NCBI RefSeq assembly: GCF_035784015.1
Contig: NZ_JALKOW010000001.1
Strand: one strand, 5' to 3'
DNA: 64,000 nucleotides
Source of the DNA: Comamonas sp009360615
Lineage (GTDB): Bacteria > Pseudomonadota > Gammaproteobacteria > Burkholderiales > Burkholderiaceae_C
Shown here: in pieces, positions 7,879 through 17,235 of the stretch
Layout: the number at the start of each line of letters is the position of its first letter
Numbering within the stretch: position 1 is the first letter of the stretch
Translations under genes and position numbers: made by a program
The notes under the pieces: model-generated
What the model saw: the letters and a program-made list of their open reading frames with translations, nothing else
Told to the model about the DNA's origin: nothing
The model's database searches: none

Positions 7879-9087
7879 ATGCAAGTGTTCTGGTTCATTC
7901 CCACCCATGGTGATGCCCGCTACCTGGGCAGCAGCGAAGGTGCACGCCAGCTGAGCCACGACTATGTCAAGCAGGTGGCCGTGGCGGCCGACAGCCTGGG
8001 TTACGAAGGCGTGTTGATTCCCACGGGCCGCTCCTGCGAGGATCCCTGGGTGGTGGCCTCCAGCCTGCTGCCTGTCACCAAGCGCCTCAAGTTCCTGGTG
8101 GCGGTGCGCCCGGGACTGCATCAGCCCAGCCTGGCTGCGCGCATGGCGGCCAGCTTCGACCGCCTCTCGGGCGGACGTCTGCTGATCAACCTGGTCACAG
8201 GCGGCGATCAGGCCGAGCTGGAGGGCGATGGCGTGTTTCTCGACCATGCGACGCGCTATGAGCAATCGGCGGAGTTCATTCAGATCTGGCGCGAGATTCT
8301 GGCGCGCAGCCATGAGGGCAAGTCGCTGGATTTCGAAGGGCGGCACCTGCAGGTCAAGGGCGCCAAGCTGCTGTTCCCGCCGCTGCAGAAGCCCTATCCG
8401 CCCGTGTACTTCGGCGGCTCTTCGTCCGCCGCCCACGAGCTGGCGGCAGAGCAGGTCGATGCCTATCTGACCTGGGGCGAGCCACCGGCCGAAGTCGCCA
8501 AAAAGATTGCCGACGTGCGCGAACGGGCCGAGCGCCGGGGCCGCCAGGTCAAGTTCGGCATCCGCCTGCATGTGATCGTGCGCGAGACCGATGAAGAAGC
8601 GTGGGCCGATGCCGAGCGACTGATCAGCCGTCTCAAGGACGAGACCGTGGTCCAGGCCCAGGCCGCGTTTGCGCGCATGGACTCCGAAGGGCAGCGCCGC
8701 ATGGCCCGGCTGCATGCGGGCGGCACCAAGCGCAGCCGCGAGGACCTGGAAATCAGCCCCAATCTCTGGGCCGGTGTGGGTCTGGTGCGTGGTGGTGCAG
8801 GGACGGCGCTGGTGGGCAGTGCCCAGACCGTGGCCGACCGCATCAAGGAATATGCCGATCTTGGCATAGACACTTTTGTGCTCTCGGGCTACCCGCATCT
8901 CGAGGAAGCCTATCGCTTCGCCGAGCTGGTCTTCCCGCTGCTGCCCGTCAACGTGCAGGAAAAGCTCGGCGGCGGCAACCCCGGCGGTCCGTTTGGCGAG
9001 ACCGTGGCCAATCTGTACTCGCCGGGTTCCCTGGCATCAGGAGCCGCTGCTGCGGGTCGCGAGCCGGTCCGGGTATCGCAAAGCTGA
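7879..9087 (+). CDS. ssuD: FMNH2-dependent alkanesulfonate monooxygenase SsuD
   Basis: A 402-residue bacterial luciferase-family enzyme that cleaves C1-C14 alkanesulfonates to aldehyde and sulfite using FMNH2 from SsuE and O2. It begins MQVFWFIPTHGDARYLGSS and contains VLIPTGRSCEDPWVVAS, the active-site region with the conserved Cys. GGRLLINLVTGGD and YPPVYFGGSSSAAHELAAEQVD complete the SsuD signature. AAGGAG sits before the start. It lies between ssuA copy 2 and ssuC, as in ssuEADCB operons. Confidence 0.96.
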   Translation: MQVFWFIPTHGDARYLGSSEGARQLSHDYVKQVAVAADSLGYEGVLIPTGRSCEDPWVVASSLLPVTKRLKFLVAVRPGLHQPSLAARMAASFDRLSGGRLLINLVTGGDQAELEGDGVFLDHATRYEQSAEFIQIWREILARSHEGKSLDFEGRHLQVKGAKLLFPPLQKPYPPVYFGGSSSAAHELAAEQVDAYLTWGEPPAEVAKKIADVRERAERRGRQVKFGIRLHVIVRETDEEAWADAERLISRLKDETVVQAQAAFARMDSEGQRRMARLHAGGTKRSREDLEISPNLWAGVGLVRGGAGTALVGSAQTVADRIKEYADLGIDTFVLSGYPHLEEAYRFAELVFPLLPVNVQEKLGGGNPGGPFGETVANLYSPGSLASGAAAAGREPVRVSQS

Positions 9088-9097
9088 AGGAGAGAGC

Positions 9098-9940
9098 ATG
9101 AGTGATGTTCAAACGCTGACGTTGCAGGCTGCGGTCCAGCCTGCACGCCCGCCGGTGCCGCGCCTGGAGCTGCTGGCGCGCCAGTTCGCCTTGCGGCTGC
9201 TGCCCTGGCTTCTTCCGGTCGCGCTGATTGCTGCATGGCAGGCGGCATCGGCCTCGGGCTGGCTGTCCACGCGGGTGCTGCCCGCGCCGCTGGACGTGCT
9301 GCGTGCGGCCTGGACGCTGGCCGAGTCGGGCGAACTCTGGACGCATGTGAAGGTCAGTGCCGGGCGCGCGCTGGCAGGGCTGGCCATCGGTGGCAGCCTG
9401 GGTCTGCTGCTGGGCCTGCTCACGGGTTCGCTGCGCTGGGCCGAGACGCTGCTCGATTCCACGATCCAGATGGTGCGCAACATTCCTGCGCTGGCGCTGA
9501 TTCCCCTGGTCATTCTGTGGTTTGGCATCGACGAGTCGGCCAAGCTGTTCCTGATCAGCATCTCGGTGTTCTTCCCCATCTATCTCAACACCTTCCACGG
9601 CATTCGCAATGTGGACCCGGGCCTGATCGAGATGGGACGCAGCTACGGCCTCACGCGCTGGCAGCTGTACCGCGACATCGTATTGCCGGGGGCGCTGTCT
9701 TCCATTCTCGTGGGCCTGCGCTTTTCGCTGGGCCTGATGTGGGTGATTCTGATCGTGGCCGAGACGATCTCGGCGCAGGCAGGCATCGGTTACCTGACCA
9801 TGAATGCTCGCGAGTTCCTGCAGACCGATGTGGTACTGGTGGGCATTCTGCTCTACGCGATCCTGGGCAAGCTGGCCGATGTATTTGCCCGTTCGCTGGA
9901 GCGCTGGTGGCTGCGCTGGCATCCGGGGTATCAGGGGTGA
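9098..9940 (+). CDS. ssuC: Aliphatic sulfonate ABC transporter permease SsuC
   Basis: A 280-residue inner-membrane permease. After a variable 40-residue N-terminus come about six hydrophobic segments. The cytoplasmic EAA-type loop EMGRSYGLTRWQLYRDIVLPGA contacts the ATPase. The NIPALALIPLVILWFGIDESAK segment is typical of SsuC/TauC. The start is 10 bases after ssuD, behind GAAGGAGAG, so the genes are co-transcribed. Confidence 0.95.
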   Translation: MSDVQTLTLQAAVQPARPPVPRLELLARQFALRLLPWLLPVALIAAWQAASASGWLSTRVLPAPLDVLRAAWTLAESGELWTHVKVSAGRALAGLAIGGSLGLLLGLLTGSLRWAETLLDSTIQMVRNIPALALIPLVILWFGIDESAKLFLISISVFFPIYLNTFHGIRNVDPGLIEMGRSYGLTRWQLYRDIVLPGALSSILVGLRFSLGLMWVILIVAETISAQAGIGYLTMNAREFLQTDVVLVGILLYAILGKLADVFARSLERWWLRWHPGYQG

Positions 9941-10045
9941 GTGCCCCTGAGCCGCTGCGCGGCTTCCCCCTCTCTCCTCGGGAGGGGGACGACATCCTCG
10001 CTGCGAGACGGCTCTTGCTGGATGTCTCTGGCCTGGGTAGTGCGC
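9941..10045. repeat. Dispersed comamonad-type intergenic repeat, copy B
   Basis: It sits in the 143-base gap between ssuC and ssuB. The order is TGCCCCTGAGCCGCTGCGCG, a CCCCCTCTCTC..GAGGGGG arm pair, GACGACATCCTCGCTGCGAG and CGGCTCTTGCTGG. It aligns over most of its length with copies A (5512) and C (37438). Confidence 0.6.
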
Positions 10046-10083
10046 TTTTTGGGGCTTGGTGGAAAGAATGAGAGGAGCTTGCG

Positions 10084-11082
10084 ATGAGTAGTTTATGGAG
10101 TCGTTTGACGCAGTCTCTGGTGAGTGCGGGGGCCCTGAATGCGCGCCAGCCGCTGGTGGCCTGGGAGGCGTCCTGGGACGAGGCCGAGGCCTTGCAGGCG
10201 AGCGGAAAGCTGTGGCAGCGGACCGAGGATGCGGAAGAAAAACCGCAGGGCGGCGGCAAGCCGCCCGAGGTGCAGCAGAAAGAGGCCCTGGGTGTGCATT
10301 TGCAGACGCTGCAGCTGACCAAGCGCTATGGCGAGCGTGAAGTACTCAAGCAGGTGCAGCTCGATGTCCAGCCTGGCGAGTTCATCGCCATCGTGGGGCG
10401 CAGCGGCTGCGGCAAGTCCACCTTGCTGCGCCTTGTCGCGGGTCTGGAGCAGGCCAGCGCCGGACAGTTGCGGATCGATGGTGGCGAGGCCGGCGAGCCG
10501 GGTCAGCAGAACAAGGACACGCGCATCATGTTTCAGGATGCGCGTCTGCTGCCCTGGAAGCGGGTGCTGGACAACGTGATTCTGGGTCTGCCCGATTCGG
10601 CACGCGAGCACGGCCGCAAGGTGCTCGCGCAGGTGGGGCTGGCCGATCGTGAGAACGAGTGGCCTGCCCGCCTGTCGGGCGGTCAGCGCCAGCGTGTGGC
10701 GCTGGCCCGTGCCCTGGTTCACCAGCCACGGCTGCTGTTGCTCGATGAGCCGCTGGGCGCTCTGGACGCCCTGACGCGCATCGAGATGCACCGTCTCATC
10801 GAAGGGCTGTGGCGCAGCCATGGCTTCACGGCCTTGCTGGTCACTCACGATGTCCAGGAGGCCGTGGCTCTGGCCGATCGCGTGGTACTGATCGAGGACG
10901 GACGCATTGCGCTCGACGAGCGCATCGACCTGCCGCGTCCGCGCGTGCATGGCGATGCCCGGTTTGCTGCATTGGAGACCCGCATCCTGGACCGCGTGCT
11001 GCAAAAGCCCGAGCCAGAACAGGACGCCGGATTGCAGGGCTGGCCTGGCGTGCCGGCTACGGGGCTGCGCTGGGCGATTTGA
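10084..11082 (+). CDS. ssuB: Aliphatic sulfonate ABC transporter ATP-binding protein SsuB
   Basis: A 332-residue ATPase. Walker A is GRSGCGKST (about 105-113), the Q-loop lies at MFQDARLLPWK, the signature is LSGGQRQRV, and Walker B is LLLLDEPLGALD followed by the His switch in LLVTHD. These match SsuB. Unusually, about 68 residues rich in Trp, Glu and Gly precede the ABC fold, and E. coli SsuB (about 255 residues) has no equivalent. A translation start nearer residue 68 cannot be excluded, but AGGAG precedes the ATG used here. It is separated from ssuC by a dispersed repeat. Confidence 0.93.
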   Translation: MSSLWSRLTQSLVSAGALNARQPLVAWEASWDEAEALQASGKLWQRTEDAEEKPQGGGKPPEVQQKEALGVHLQTLQLTKRYGEREVLKQVQLDVQPGEFIAIVGRSGCGKSTLLRLVAGLEQASAGQLRIDGGEAGEPGQQNKDTRIMFQDARLLPWKRVLDNVILGLPDSAREHGRKVLAQVGLADRENEWPARLSGGQRQRVALARALVHQPRLLLLDEPLGALDALTRIEMHRLIEGLWRSHGFTALLVTHDVQEAVALADRVVLIEDGRIALDERIDLPRPRVHGDARFAALETRILDRVLQKPEPEQDAGLQGWPGVPATGLRWAI

Positions 11083-11151
11083 GCATCCAACGAAACCAAA
11101 GAGAAACAGGCGGCGGGCGCAGCCGCAAGCTGTGCCGCCTGCCATCAAGAT

Positions 11152-12084
11152 ATGAATTTTCAGCAACTGCGTTCGGTCCGGGAAACGGCAAGGCGTGGCT
11201 TCAATCTCACCGAAGTGGCGGCCATGCTCCACACCTCGCAGCCTGGCGTGAGTCGGCAGATTCGCGAGCTCGAGGAGGAGTTGGGTATCGATATATTCGT
11301 GCGTGCAGGAAAGCGCCTGACGGGGCTCACGCCGCCCGGCACGGCCCTGCTGCCCATCGTCGAGCGGATGCTGCTCGAGGCCGACAATCTGCGCCGCGCG
11401 GGCGAGGACTTCCATGCCAGCGAGCGCGGAGGTCTCTCGATTGCCGCCACGCACTCTCAGGCGCGCTATGCCTTGCCCCAGGTAGTGCGCGATTTCCGCC
11501 GGCTCTATCCCCAGGTTTCGCTGCACCTGCACCAGGGCTCGCCGCGCCAGGTGGCCGAGATGCTGCTTTCGGGCGAGGCCGATATCGGCGTGGCCACGGA
11601 GGCACTGGGTAGCTACGAGAATCTGGTGACCCTGCCTTGCTACCGCTGGTCGCACAGCGTGGTTGTCCCGCCCGGCCATGCACTGCTCGAGGCCGAGGGG
11701 CCACTGACGCTGGAGGATCTGGCACGCCACCCCATCATCACCTACGAGCAGGGCTACACGGGGCGTGCCCATATCGACAAGGCCTTTGCTGCGGCAGAAC
11801 TGGTGCCCGAGGTGGTACTCACCGCCATGGACGCCGACGTGATCAAGACCTATGCGGAGCTGGGCATGGGCGTGGGCATCATCGCCTCCATCGCCTTCGA
11901 TGCCGAGCGCGACCGACATCTGCGTGCCATCGATGCGCGTCATCTGTTCGAGGTCAATCTCACACGCCTGGCCCTGCGCCGCGATGCCTGGCTGCGTGGC
12001 TATGCCTATGCGTTCATCGAGAGCTTTGTGCCCACGCTGACACCCGAGGTGGTGCGTGCCGCGCTGCAATCGGCCGAAGGCTGA
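11152..12084 (+). CDS. CysB/Cbl-type LysR-family regulator of sulfur assimilation
   Basis: A 310-residue LysR-type activator. The N-terminal winged helix reads MNFQQLRSVRETARRGFNLT followed by TSQPGVSRQIRELEEELG. The effector domain holds ATHSQARYALP, the conserved CysB/Cbl motif that binds sulfate or APS, and ITYEQGYTGRAHID. It lies just after ssuB on the same strand, so it may control the ssu block. Cbl and CysB cannot be told apart without a tree. Confidence 0.9.
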   Translation: MNFQQLRSVRETARRGFNLTEVAAMLHTSQPGVSRQIRELEEELGIDIFVRAGKRLTGLTPPGTALLPIVERMLLEADNLRRAGEDFHASERGGLSIAATHSQARYALPQVVRDFRRLYPQVSLHLHQGSPRQVAEMLLSGEADIGVATEALGSYENLVTLPCYRWSHSVVVPPGHALLEAEGPLTLEDLARHPIITYEQGYTGRAHIDKAFAAAELVPEVVLTAMDADVIKTYAELGMGVGIIASIAFDAERDRHLRAIDARHLFEVNLTRLALRRDAWLRGYAYAFIESFVPTLTPEVVRAALQSAEG

Positions 12085-12510
12085 AGAGTACCAGTCGGCT
12101 TTGTCGGCCAAGGCCCGAGCGCCTGCTGTCAATGCGCTGCAGGCTGCTTGGCGTCGCTCACCGTCCCAATCCTGCCGCCCCCCACCCAGAGGGGCTTGGC
12201 AAAGCCTGCGCCGGCTTGCGAAGCCTCGGGTCGGATCGGGGCCCGTGGCGCAGTTGCGCAGGCAGGGCCTGGCCCTGGACTGAGGCGGGAGCGGGCTTGC
12301 CGCTGCTTCAGGCCTTGCAGCGGTGGCGAGAGCCTTTGCCCCGCTGTGGTGGCACCAATCCTGGAGCGATCTTGTGCGTAAGATGTTTTCGGCATAAAAA
12401 TTTTTGTTTTTATTCTTTTGAGTTTTGTTGAGAAGGTTTCAGAATCGTTTTCATGCAGTGCCGCAAGCACTGTTTTTCACCACCTTTCACGCTTTCTCAG
12501 GAGAACTCTC
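12085..12510. other. 426-base gene-free stretch before the Mop gene, with a candidate promoter
   Basis: No convincing gene is visible. The first 280 bases are GC-rich with out-of-frame shadows only. The last 130 bases turn AT-rich and hold TTGTGC (12372-12377), a 17-base spacer and TAAAAA (12395-12400), a plausible sigma-70 promoter for the downstream gene, leaving a 5' leader of roughly 100 bases. Confidence 0.5.
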
Positions 12511-12726
12511 ATGTCTATTCAAGCCATCAACGTGCGCAACCAGTTCAAGGGCAAGGTCAAGGAAATCATCCGTGGCGATGTCGTCTCGGAGGTGGATGTG
12601 GAGACGCCCTGGGGCATCGTCACTTCCGTGATCACCACGCGCTCGGTCAACGATCTGGGCTTGGCGGTGGGGTCGGAGGTGGTGGCCCTGGTCAAGTCCA
12701 CCGAGGTTTCCATCGCCAAGCTGTAA
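12511..12726 (+). CDS. Solo molybdopterin/molybdate-binding Mop (TOBE) domain protein
   Basis: A 71-residue cytosolic protein consisting of one Mop domain: MSIQAINVRNQFKGKVKEII, then the EVDVETPWGIVTSVITTRSV strand region and ALVKSTEVSIAK at the end. Solo Mop proteins (molbindins) form hexamers that store or buffer molybdate. GGAG precedes the ATG. No molybdate transporter or cofactor genes are nearby. A strong terminator follows. Confidence 0.93.
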   Translation: MSIQAINVRNQFKGKVKEIIRGDVVSEVDVETPWGIVTSVITTRSVNDLGLAVGSEVVALVKSTEVSIAKL

Positions 12727-12747
12727 TCCTCAAACCCTTTTACGCAC

Positions 12748-12786
12748 AACCCCCGGCGCAGCTGTCTGCGCCGGGGGTTCTCTTTG
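12748..12786 (+). terminator. Intrinsic terminator after the Mop gene
   Basis: A perfect 14-base stem, AACCCCCGGCGCAG / CTGCGCCGGGGGTT, with a CTGT loop and a CTCTTT tail. It lies between convergent genes and could also slow readthrough from putA. Confidence 0.85.
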
Positions 12787-12821
12787 GGGCGGGCAATGCG
12801 CTGTCGCGCAGTGCCCAGGCC

Positions 12822-15800
12822 TCATTCCAGGGCCATCAAGGCGGCGTTGCCGCCGGCGGCTGCCGTGTTGTGCGACAGCGCACGCTCGTGCCAGAGTCGC
12901 TCCAGCCGCACGGGCTGGCCTGTCTGGCAGCGCGTGGGCAGGAGCAAGGGGCCTGGTCGGGCTGCCAAGGCCTGCGACCATTGCAGAAAAACGGCATCGT
13001 CGCATTCCAGCAGCACAGCATCCAGTGGCTCGGTCTGCGCAATTTCCTCGATGCCCTGCTTGGCAGGCAACAGCCGCACATGGCGATGCAGTGCTTCTGG
13101 CAGCTGGTGGTGTACGTCGTTGCCGAGTCGGCTGGCGGGCCACAGGGCCAGCGAGCCGCAGGCCAGTGCGGCGGCCAGTTGCTGCAGCAGCGAGGTTCTG
13201 TCCTGTGCCGAACACAGCGTTCGAGGTTTCCCGCGCAACTGGTAGAGATTGCGCTCGCCCGTGGGGCCGGGCAGCAGGCGCGCGGCATGCAGACCGGGCA
13301 AAGCCGCTCGCAGGCGCTCGCAATCGTGGCTGACGACGGCTTCTCCGCGCTGCCGGGCCCAGTGGCCCAGTTGCTGCAAGGCGTCCGTTGCCGCTGAGAG
13401 GGCCGGATTGGCTTCGCGCAGGGCTTCGCCGGACTGATGCAGCAGCAGACCAAGCAGCTGCAGGGGCGATCCGGGCGCCTGCTGCAGGCGTGGCAGGTAC
13501 AGCGGCCCTCCGGCCTTGGGGCCGGTGCCCGACAGTCCCTCGCCGCCAAAGGGCTGAACACCGACCACGGCCCCCACCATATTGCGATTCACATACAGAT
13601 TGCCCACGTGGGCTCCCCGGGCGACCTGTTGCAGGGTCTCGTCGATGCGTGTGTGCAAACCCATGGTCAGTCCGTAGCCCAGGGCGTTGATGCGCTCCAG
13701 CAACTGCGGCATCTCGCGTCTCTGATAGCGCAGCACATGGAGTACGGGGCCGAAGACTTCGCGCCCGAGAGGCTGCAGATCGGGCAGCTCGACCAGTGTG
13801 GGGGGCACAAAATGCCCTTGTACGGCCATGTCAGCGCTCAGCGGCGACTGGTGGATATGCAGGCCCAGGGCTCCCAGACGGGCGAGATGCCGCTCTATGG
13901 CAGCCTTGGCATCGGCATCGATCACCGGCCCCACATCGGTGGCCAGCTCGGCCGGGTCGCCGCAACGCAGCTCCTGCATGGCACCGCGCAGCATGGCCAG
14001 CAGCCGGTCGGCGCAGTCGCTTTGAACGCACAGCAGGCGCAACGCCGAGCAGCGCTGGCCGGCGCTGTCAAAGGCCGAGGCCACGATGTCCTGCACGGCT
14101 TGTTCGACCTGTGCCGACGAGTCCACCAGCATGGCGTTCTGGCCGCCGGTCTCTGCCACCAGTACCACGGGCCGGCCGTCGGGGCGAAGCCTGTTGGCAG
14201 TCTGCGCATTCAACAGGCGCGCGACCTCGGTGGAACCCGTGAACAGCACGCCGGCCACACGCGCATCGGCCACCAGCGCAGCGCCCACGGTTTCTCCGCG
14301 GCCGGGTAGCAGCTGCAGCACGCCCGGTCCAATGCCGGCCTGATGCAGCAGGCGCACGGCTTCCTGTGCGATCAGCGGAGTCTGCTCGGCGGGCTTGGCC
14401 AGCACCGTGTTGCCGGCTGCCAGGGCAGCGGCGATCTGTCCGGTGAAGATGGCCAGCGGAAAATTCCAGGGACTGATGCAGACCACCGGCCCGATGCCGG
14501 GGGCGAGCAGATCCGCCTCGGCCTGCCGCCGGATCTGGGCCGCGTAATAGCGCAGAAAATCGGATGCCTCGCGTACCTCTGCCACGGCATTGGCCGCAGT
14601 CTTGCCGGCCTCGCGCATCAGCAGGGTCATCAATGGCATCATCCGGGCTTCGAGGCACCGGGCAGCGCTCTCCAGCAGACCTGCGCGCTGCTCGGCCGGG
14701 ATCGCCTCCCATGCGGGCTGGGCCCGTTCTGCAGTCTCCAGTGCCTGCTGAATCTGCGCAGGCGTGGCATCGCTGACGCGGCCCAGCAGTTGCCGATGAT
14801 CGGCCGGATTGACAATGACATTGCCGATGGTGCCGTCCAGGGACTGGGTGGCCGGGCGGTGTGTCACCAGCGCCTCGGACAGGGCGAACAGCACACCATC
14901 ATCGTTCAGATCCAGCCCTGGCGAGTTGAGGCGCTGTGCACCCAGCAGGTCGCACGGAAGGCTGATGCGAGGGTGGGGAAGGCCAATGGCTTCTGGCGCA
15001 CCCGGCATACCGACGGCAGCCCGAGCATCCATCCGGCTTTCCGCCAGGACCAGATCCGCGGGTGCCGCTATCAGGTCGGAGAGCGGCCAGTCAGGGTTGG
15101 CAATGCGGTGCACGAACGAGCTGTTGGCTCCGTTTTCGAGCAGTCGCCGCACCAGATAGGCGAGCAGCGTCTCGTGCGTACCGACGGGGGCATAGATGCG
15201 GCAGGGGCGGCGCGCTGCCTTGTCGTCGGCCTCGACCACATGGCGGTACAGGGGTTCGCCCATGCCATGCAGGCATTGGTATTCATAGCTGCCCGGCCCG
15301 TAGGGATGCGCACTCGCGAGTGACTCGATAGAGGCGACGGTCTGCGCATTGTGGGTGGCGAACTGCGGGTAGATGGCGTCGGGCACGGCCAGCAACTTGC
15401 GTGCGCAGGCGATATACGCCACGTCGGTGTGATGCTTGCGGGTGTAGACCGGATAGTCGCTCAGGCCGTCGATCTGGGCACGCTTGATTTCGCTGTCCCA
15501 GTAGGCACCCTTGACCAGCCGCACCATGAGGCGGCGTTCGCTGCGCCTCGCCAGGTCGACCAGGTAGTCGATCACATAGGGGCAGCGCTTCTGATAGGCC
15601 TGAATCACAAAGCCCAGCCCGTTCCAGCCCGCCAGGCTGGGGGCATGTGCGAGCTGCTCCAGCAGATCCAGCGAAAGCTCGAGCCGGTCTGCTTCTTCGG
15701 CGTCGATGTTGAGACCGATGTCGTATCCGCGTGCCAGCTCGCACAGCTCCAGCACGCGCGGCAGCAATTCGCCCATCACACGCTGCCGCTGGGCGCGGCT

Positions 15801-16649
15801 GTAGCGTGGGTGCAGGGCGCTGAGCTTGATGGAAATACCCGGTCCTTCATAGAGGCCCTGGCCGTCTGCGGTCTTGCCGATCGCATGAATCGCCTCCACA
15901 TAGGACTGCAGATAGCGCTGCGCATCGTCGGCCGTGAGCGCGGCCTCGCCCAGCATGTCGTACGAATAGCGAAACCCCCTGGCCTGCAGTTCGCGTGCAC
16001 GGGCCAGCGCCTGGTCAATGGTCTCGCCCATCACGAACTGTTCGCCCATCAAGCGAAGGGCCATGTCCACGGCCTTGCGCACCAGTGGTTCGCCCCCCCT
16101 GGCCGTGATGCGCCTGAGCGCCGAGAGCAGGCCCGGCTCGCTGTGCGTATCGACCAGCTTTCCGGTGACCACCAGTCCCCAGGCAGCTGCATTGACGAAG
16201 AGCGAAGGGCTCTTGCCCAGGTGTGCCTGCCAGTCGCCGCCACGCAGCTTGTCGCGGATCAGCGCGTCGCGCGTGGCGGCATCGGGGATGCGCAGCAAGG
16301 CCTCGGCCAGGCACATCAGTGCCACGCCCTCTTGCGAGGACAGGGAGAACTCCTGCAGCAATCCTTGGACCAGCCCCTGGCGTCCCGCGCTGGCGGGCTG
16401 GGAACGCAACTGCTCCACCAGCTTTTGCGCATGGACGGCAACCCCGGCTGCCTGGGCTGGCGGCAGGGTGGCCTCAGGCAGCAGCCGGGCCACGGCTGCG
16501 GGTTCGGCCATGCGGGTGGAGGCAGTGATGGCCCTGCGCAGTGCGTCGGCGGGGCGGCTGGAATCTGGCAGCGCTGTGAAGATCGGCATGTCGGTGCGGG
16601 TGTCGGAAAGGCTGGACGCGAGCGGGTGCGCGGCCTTCACCATGTTCAC
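12822..16649 (-). CDS. putA: Bifunctional proline dehydrogenase / L-glutamate gamma-semialdehyde dehydrogenase PutA
   Basis: A flavoenzyme of up to 1275 residues that oxidises proline to glutamate at the inner membrane. The PRODH barrel includes YEGPGISIKLSALHPRYSRA, LNIDAEEADRLELSLDLL and VKGAYWDSEIKRAQ. The aldehyde dehydrogenase half shows CISPWNFPLAIFTGQ, FTGSTEVARLL, ETGGQNAMLVDSS and SAGQRCSALRLLC with the catalytic Cys. There is no ribbon-helix-helix DNA-binding domain before the PRODH part, unlike E. coli PutA, so regulation is left to the divergent Lrp-type gene. The start is uncertain: GTG 16649, ATG 16643, or ATG near 16589 (MPIFTALPDS); none has a clear ribosome binding site. Confidence 0.95.
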   Translation of the reverse strand: MNMVKAAHPLASSLSDTRTDMPIFTALPDSSRPADALRRAITASTRMAEPAAVARLLPEATLPPAQAAGVAVHAQKLVEQLRSQPASAGRQGLVQGLLQEFSLSSQEGVALMCLAEALLRIPDAATRDALIRDKLRGGDWQAHLGKSPSLFVNAAAWGLVVTGKLVDTHSEPGLLSALRRITARGGEPLVRKAVDMALRLMGEQFVMGETIDQALARARELQARGFRYSYDMLGEAALTADDAQRYLQSYVEAIHAIGKTADGQGLYEGPGISIKLSALHPRYSRAQRQRVMGELLPRVLELCELARGYDIGLNIDAEEADRLELSLDLLEQLAHAPSLAGWNGLGFVIQAYQKRCPYVIDYLVDLARRSERRLMVRLVKGAYWDSEIKRAQIDGLSDYPVYTRKHHTDVAYIACARKLLAVPDAIYPQFATHNAQTVASIESLASAHPYGPGSYEYQCLHGMGEPLYRHVVEADDKAARRPCRIYAPVGTHETLLAYLVRRLLENGANSSFVHRIANPDWPLSDLIAAPADLVLAESRMDARAAVGMPGAPEAIGLPHPRISLPCDLLGAQRLNSPGLDLNDDGVLFALSEALVTHRPATQSLDGTIGNVIVNPADHRQLLGRVSDATPAQIQQALETAERAQPAWEAIPAEQRAGLLESAARCLEARMMPLMTLLMREAGKTAANAVAEVREASDFLRYYAAQIRRQAEADLLAPGIGPVVCISPWNFPLAIFTGQIAAALAAGNTVLAKPAEQTPLIAQEAVRLLHQAGIGPGVLQLLPGRGETVGAALVADARVAGVLFTGSTEVARLLNAQTANRLRPDGRPVVLVAETGGQNAMLVDSSAQVEQAVQDIVASAFDSAGQRCSALRLLCVQSDCADRLLAMLRGAMQELRCGDPAELATDVGPVIDADAKAAIERHLARLGALGLHIHQSPLSADMAVQGHFVPPTLVELPDLQPLGREVFGPVLHVLRYQRREMPQLLERINALGYGLTMGLHTRIDETLQQVARGAHVGNLYVNRNMVGAVVGVQPFGGEGLSGTGPKAGGPLYLPRLQQAPGSPLQLLGLLLHQSGEALREANPALSAATDALQQLGHWARQRGEAVVSHDCERLRAALPGLHAARLLPGPTGERNLYQLRGKPRTLCSAQDRTSLLQQLAAALACGSLALWPASRLGNDVHHQLPEALHRHVRLLPAKQGIEEIAQTEPLDAVLLECDDAVFLQWSQALAARPGPLLLPTRCQTGQPVRLERLWHERALSHNTAAAGGNAALMALE

Positions 16650-16758
16650 AGCTGCATTGCATGCGGCCCGGACGCGGCTGTCTACATAGGGAAAATCATT
16701 GCTGGTTCAATGAAGAATGAATCACTATATTGAATCCTTCATAAAGAGGAATTCACTA
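16650..16758. promoter_or_regulatory. Divergent putA/putR promoter region with an imperfect inverted repeat
   Basis: The stretch is AT-rich compared with its neighbours. ATGAAGAATGAAT (16710-16722) faces ATTGAATCCTTCAT (16729-16742) as an imperfect inverted repeat, and GAATTCACTAAT continues the theme up to the regulator start. The geometry suits binding by an Lrp-family octamer that controls both genes. Confidence 0.5.
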
Positions 16759-17235
16759 ATGACTGATGCTTTAGAAGTTGATATTGACAGGATTGACCGG
16801 AAAATACTGGCGATTCTGCAAACCGACGGGCGCATCTCCAATCTGCGTCTGGCAGAGCAGGTGGCGCTTTCGCCCACGGCCGTGCAGGCCCGCGTGGCCC
16901 GGCTCACGCGCGATGCCTACATCCTGGGCTACGAGGCTCGCCTGAATCCGCAGAAGCTGGGGGTCGGCATGACGGTGTTTGTCGAGGTCTTGCTGGACCG
17001 TACCACGCCCCATGTGTTTGACGAGTTCAAGGCTGCCGTGCTGGCTTACCCCGCCATCATGGAATGCCATATGGTGGCAGGGGGGTTTGACTATCTGCTC
17101 AAGACCCGCATGGCCGACATGGCCGCCTACCGAGACTTTGCGGGCAGGGTGCTGTGGCAGCTTCCGGGCGTGCGCGAGACCAGAACCTATGCGGTGATGG
17201 AAGAGATCAAGGATGATGCGCGGCTGCCCTTGTAG
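16759..17235 (+). CDS. putR: Lrp/AsnC-family regulator, probable proline-responsive PutR
   Basis: A 158-residue Lrp-type protein. An N-terminal helix-turn-helix (IDRIDRKILAILQTDGRISN then LAEQVALSPTAVQARVARL) is followed by the RAM effector domain (GVGMTVFVEVLLDRTTP, MECHMVAGGFDYLLKTRM). It is transcribed away from putA, the standard arrangement for PutR, which activates putA with proline. The start at 16759 has AAAGAGGA 8 bases upstream and is preferred over the in-frame ATG at 16717. Confidence 0.9.
   Translation: MTDALEVDIDRIDRKILAILQTDGRISNLRLAEQVALSPTAVQARVARLTRDAYILGYEARLNPQKLGVGMTVFVEVLLDRTTPHVFDEFKAAVLAYPAIMECHMVAGGFDYLLKTRMADMAAYRDFAGRVLWQLPGVRETRTYAVMEEIKDDARLPL

Noticed and set aside
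10093..12132. 679-codon minus-strand open frame opposite ssuB and the LysR gene
   Set aside because: It spans two well-supported genes on the other strand and has a Gln/His/Arg-rich composition typical of antisense shadows.
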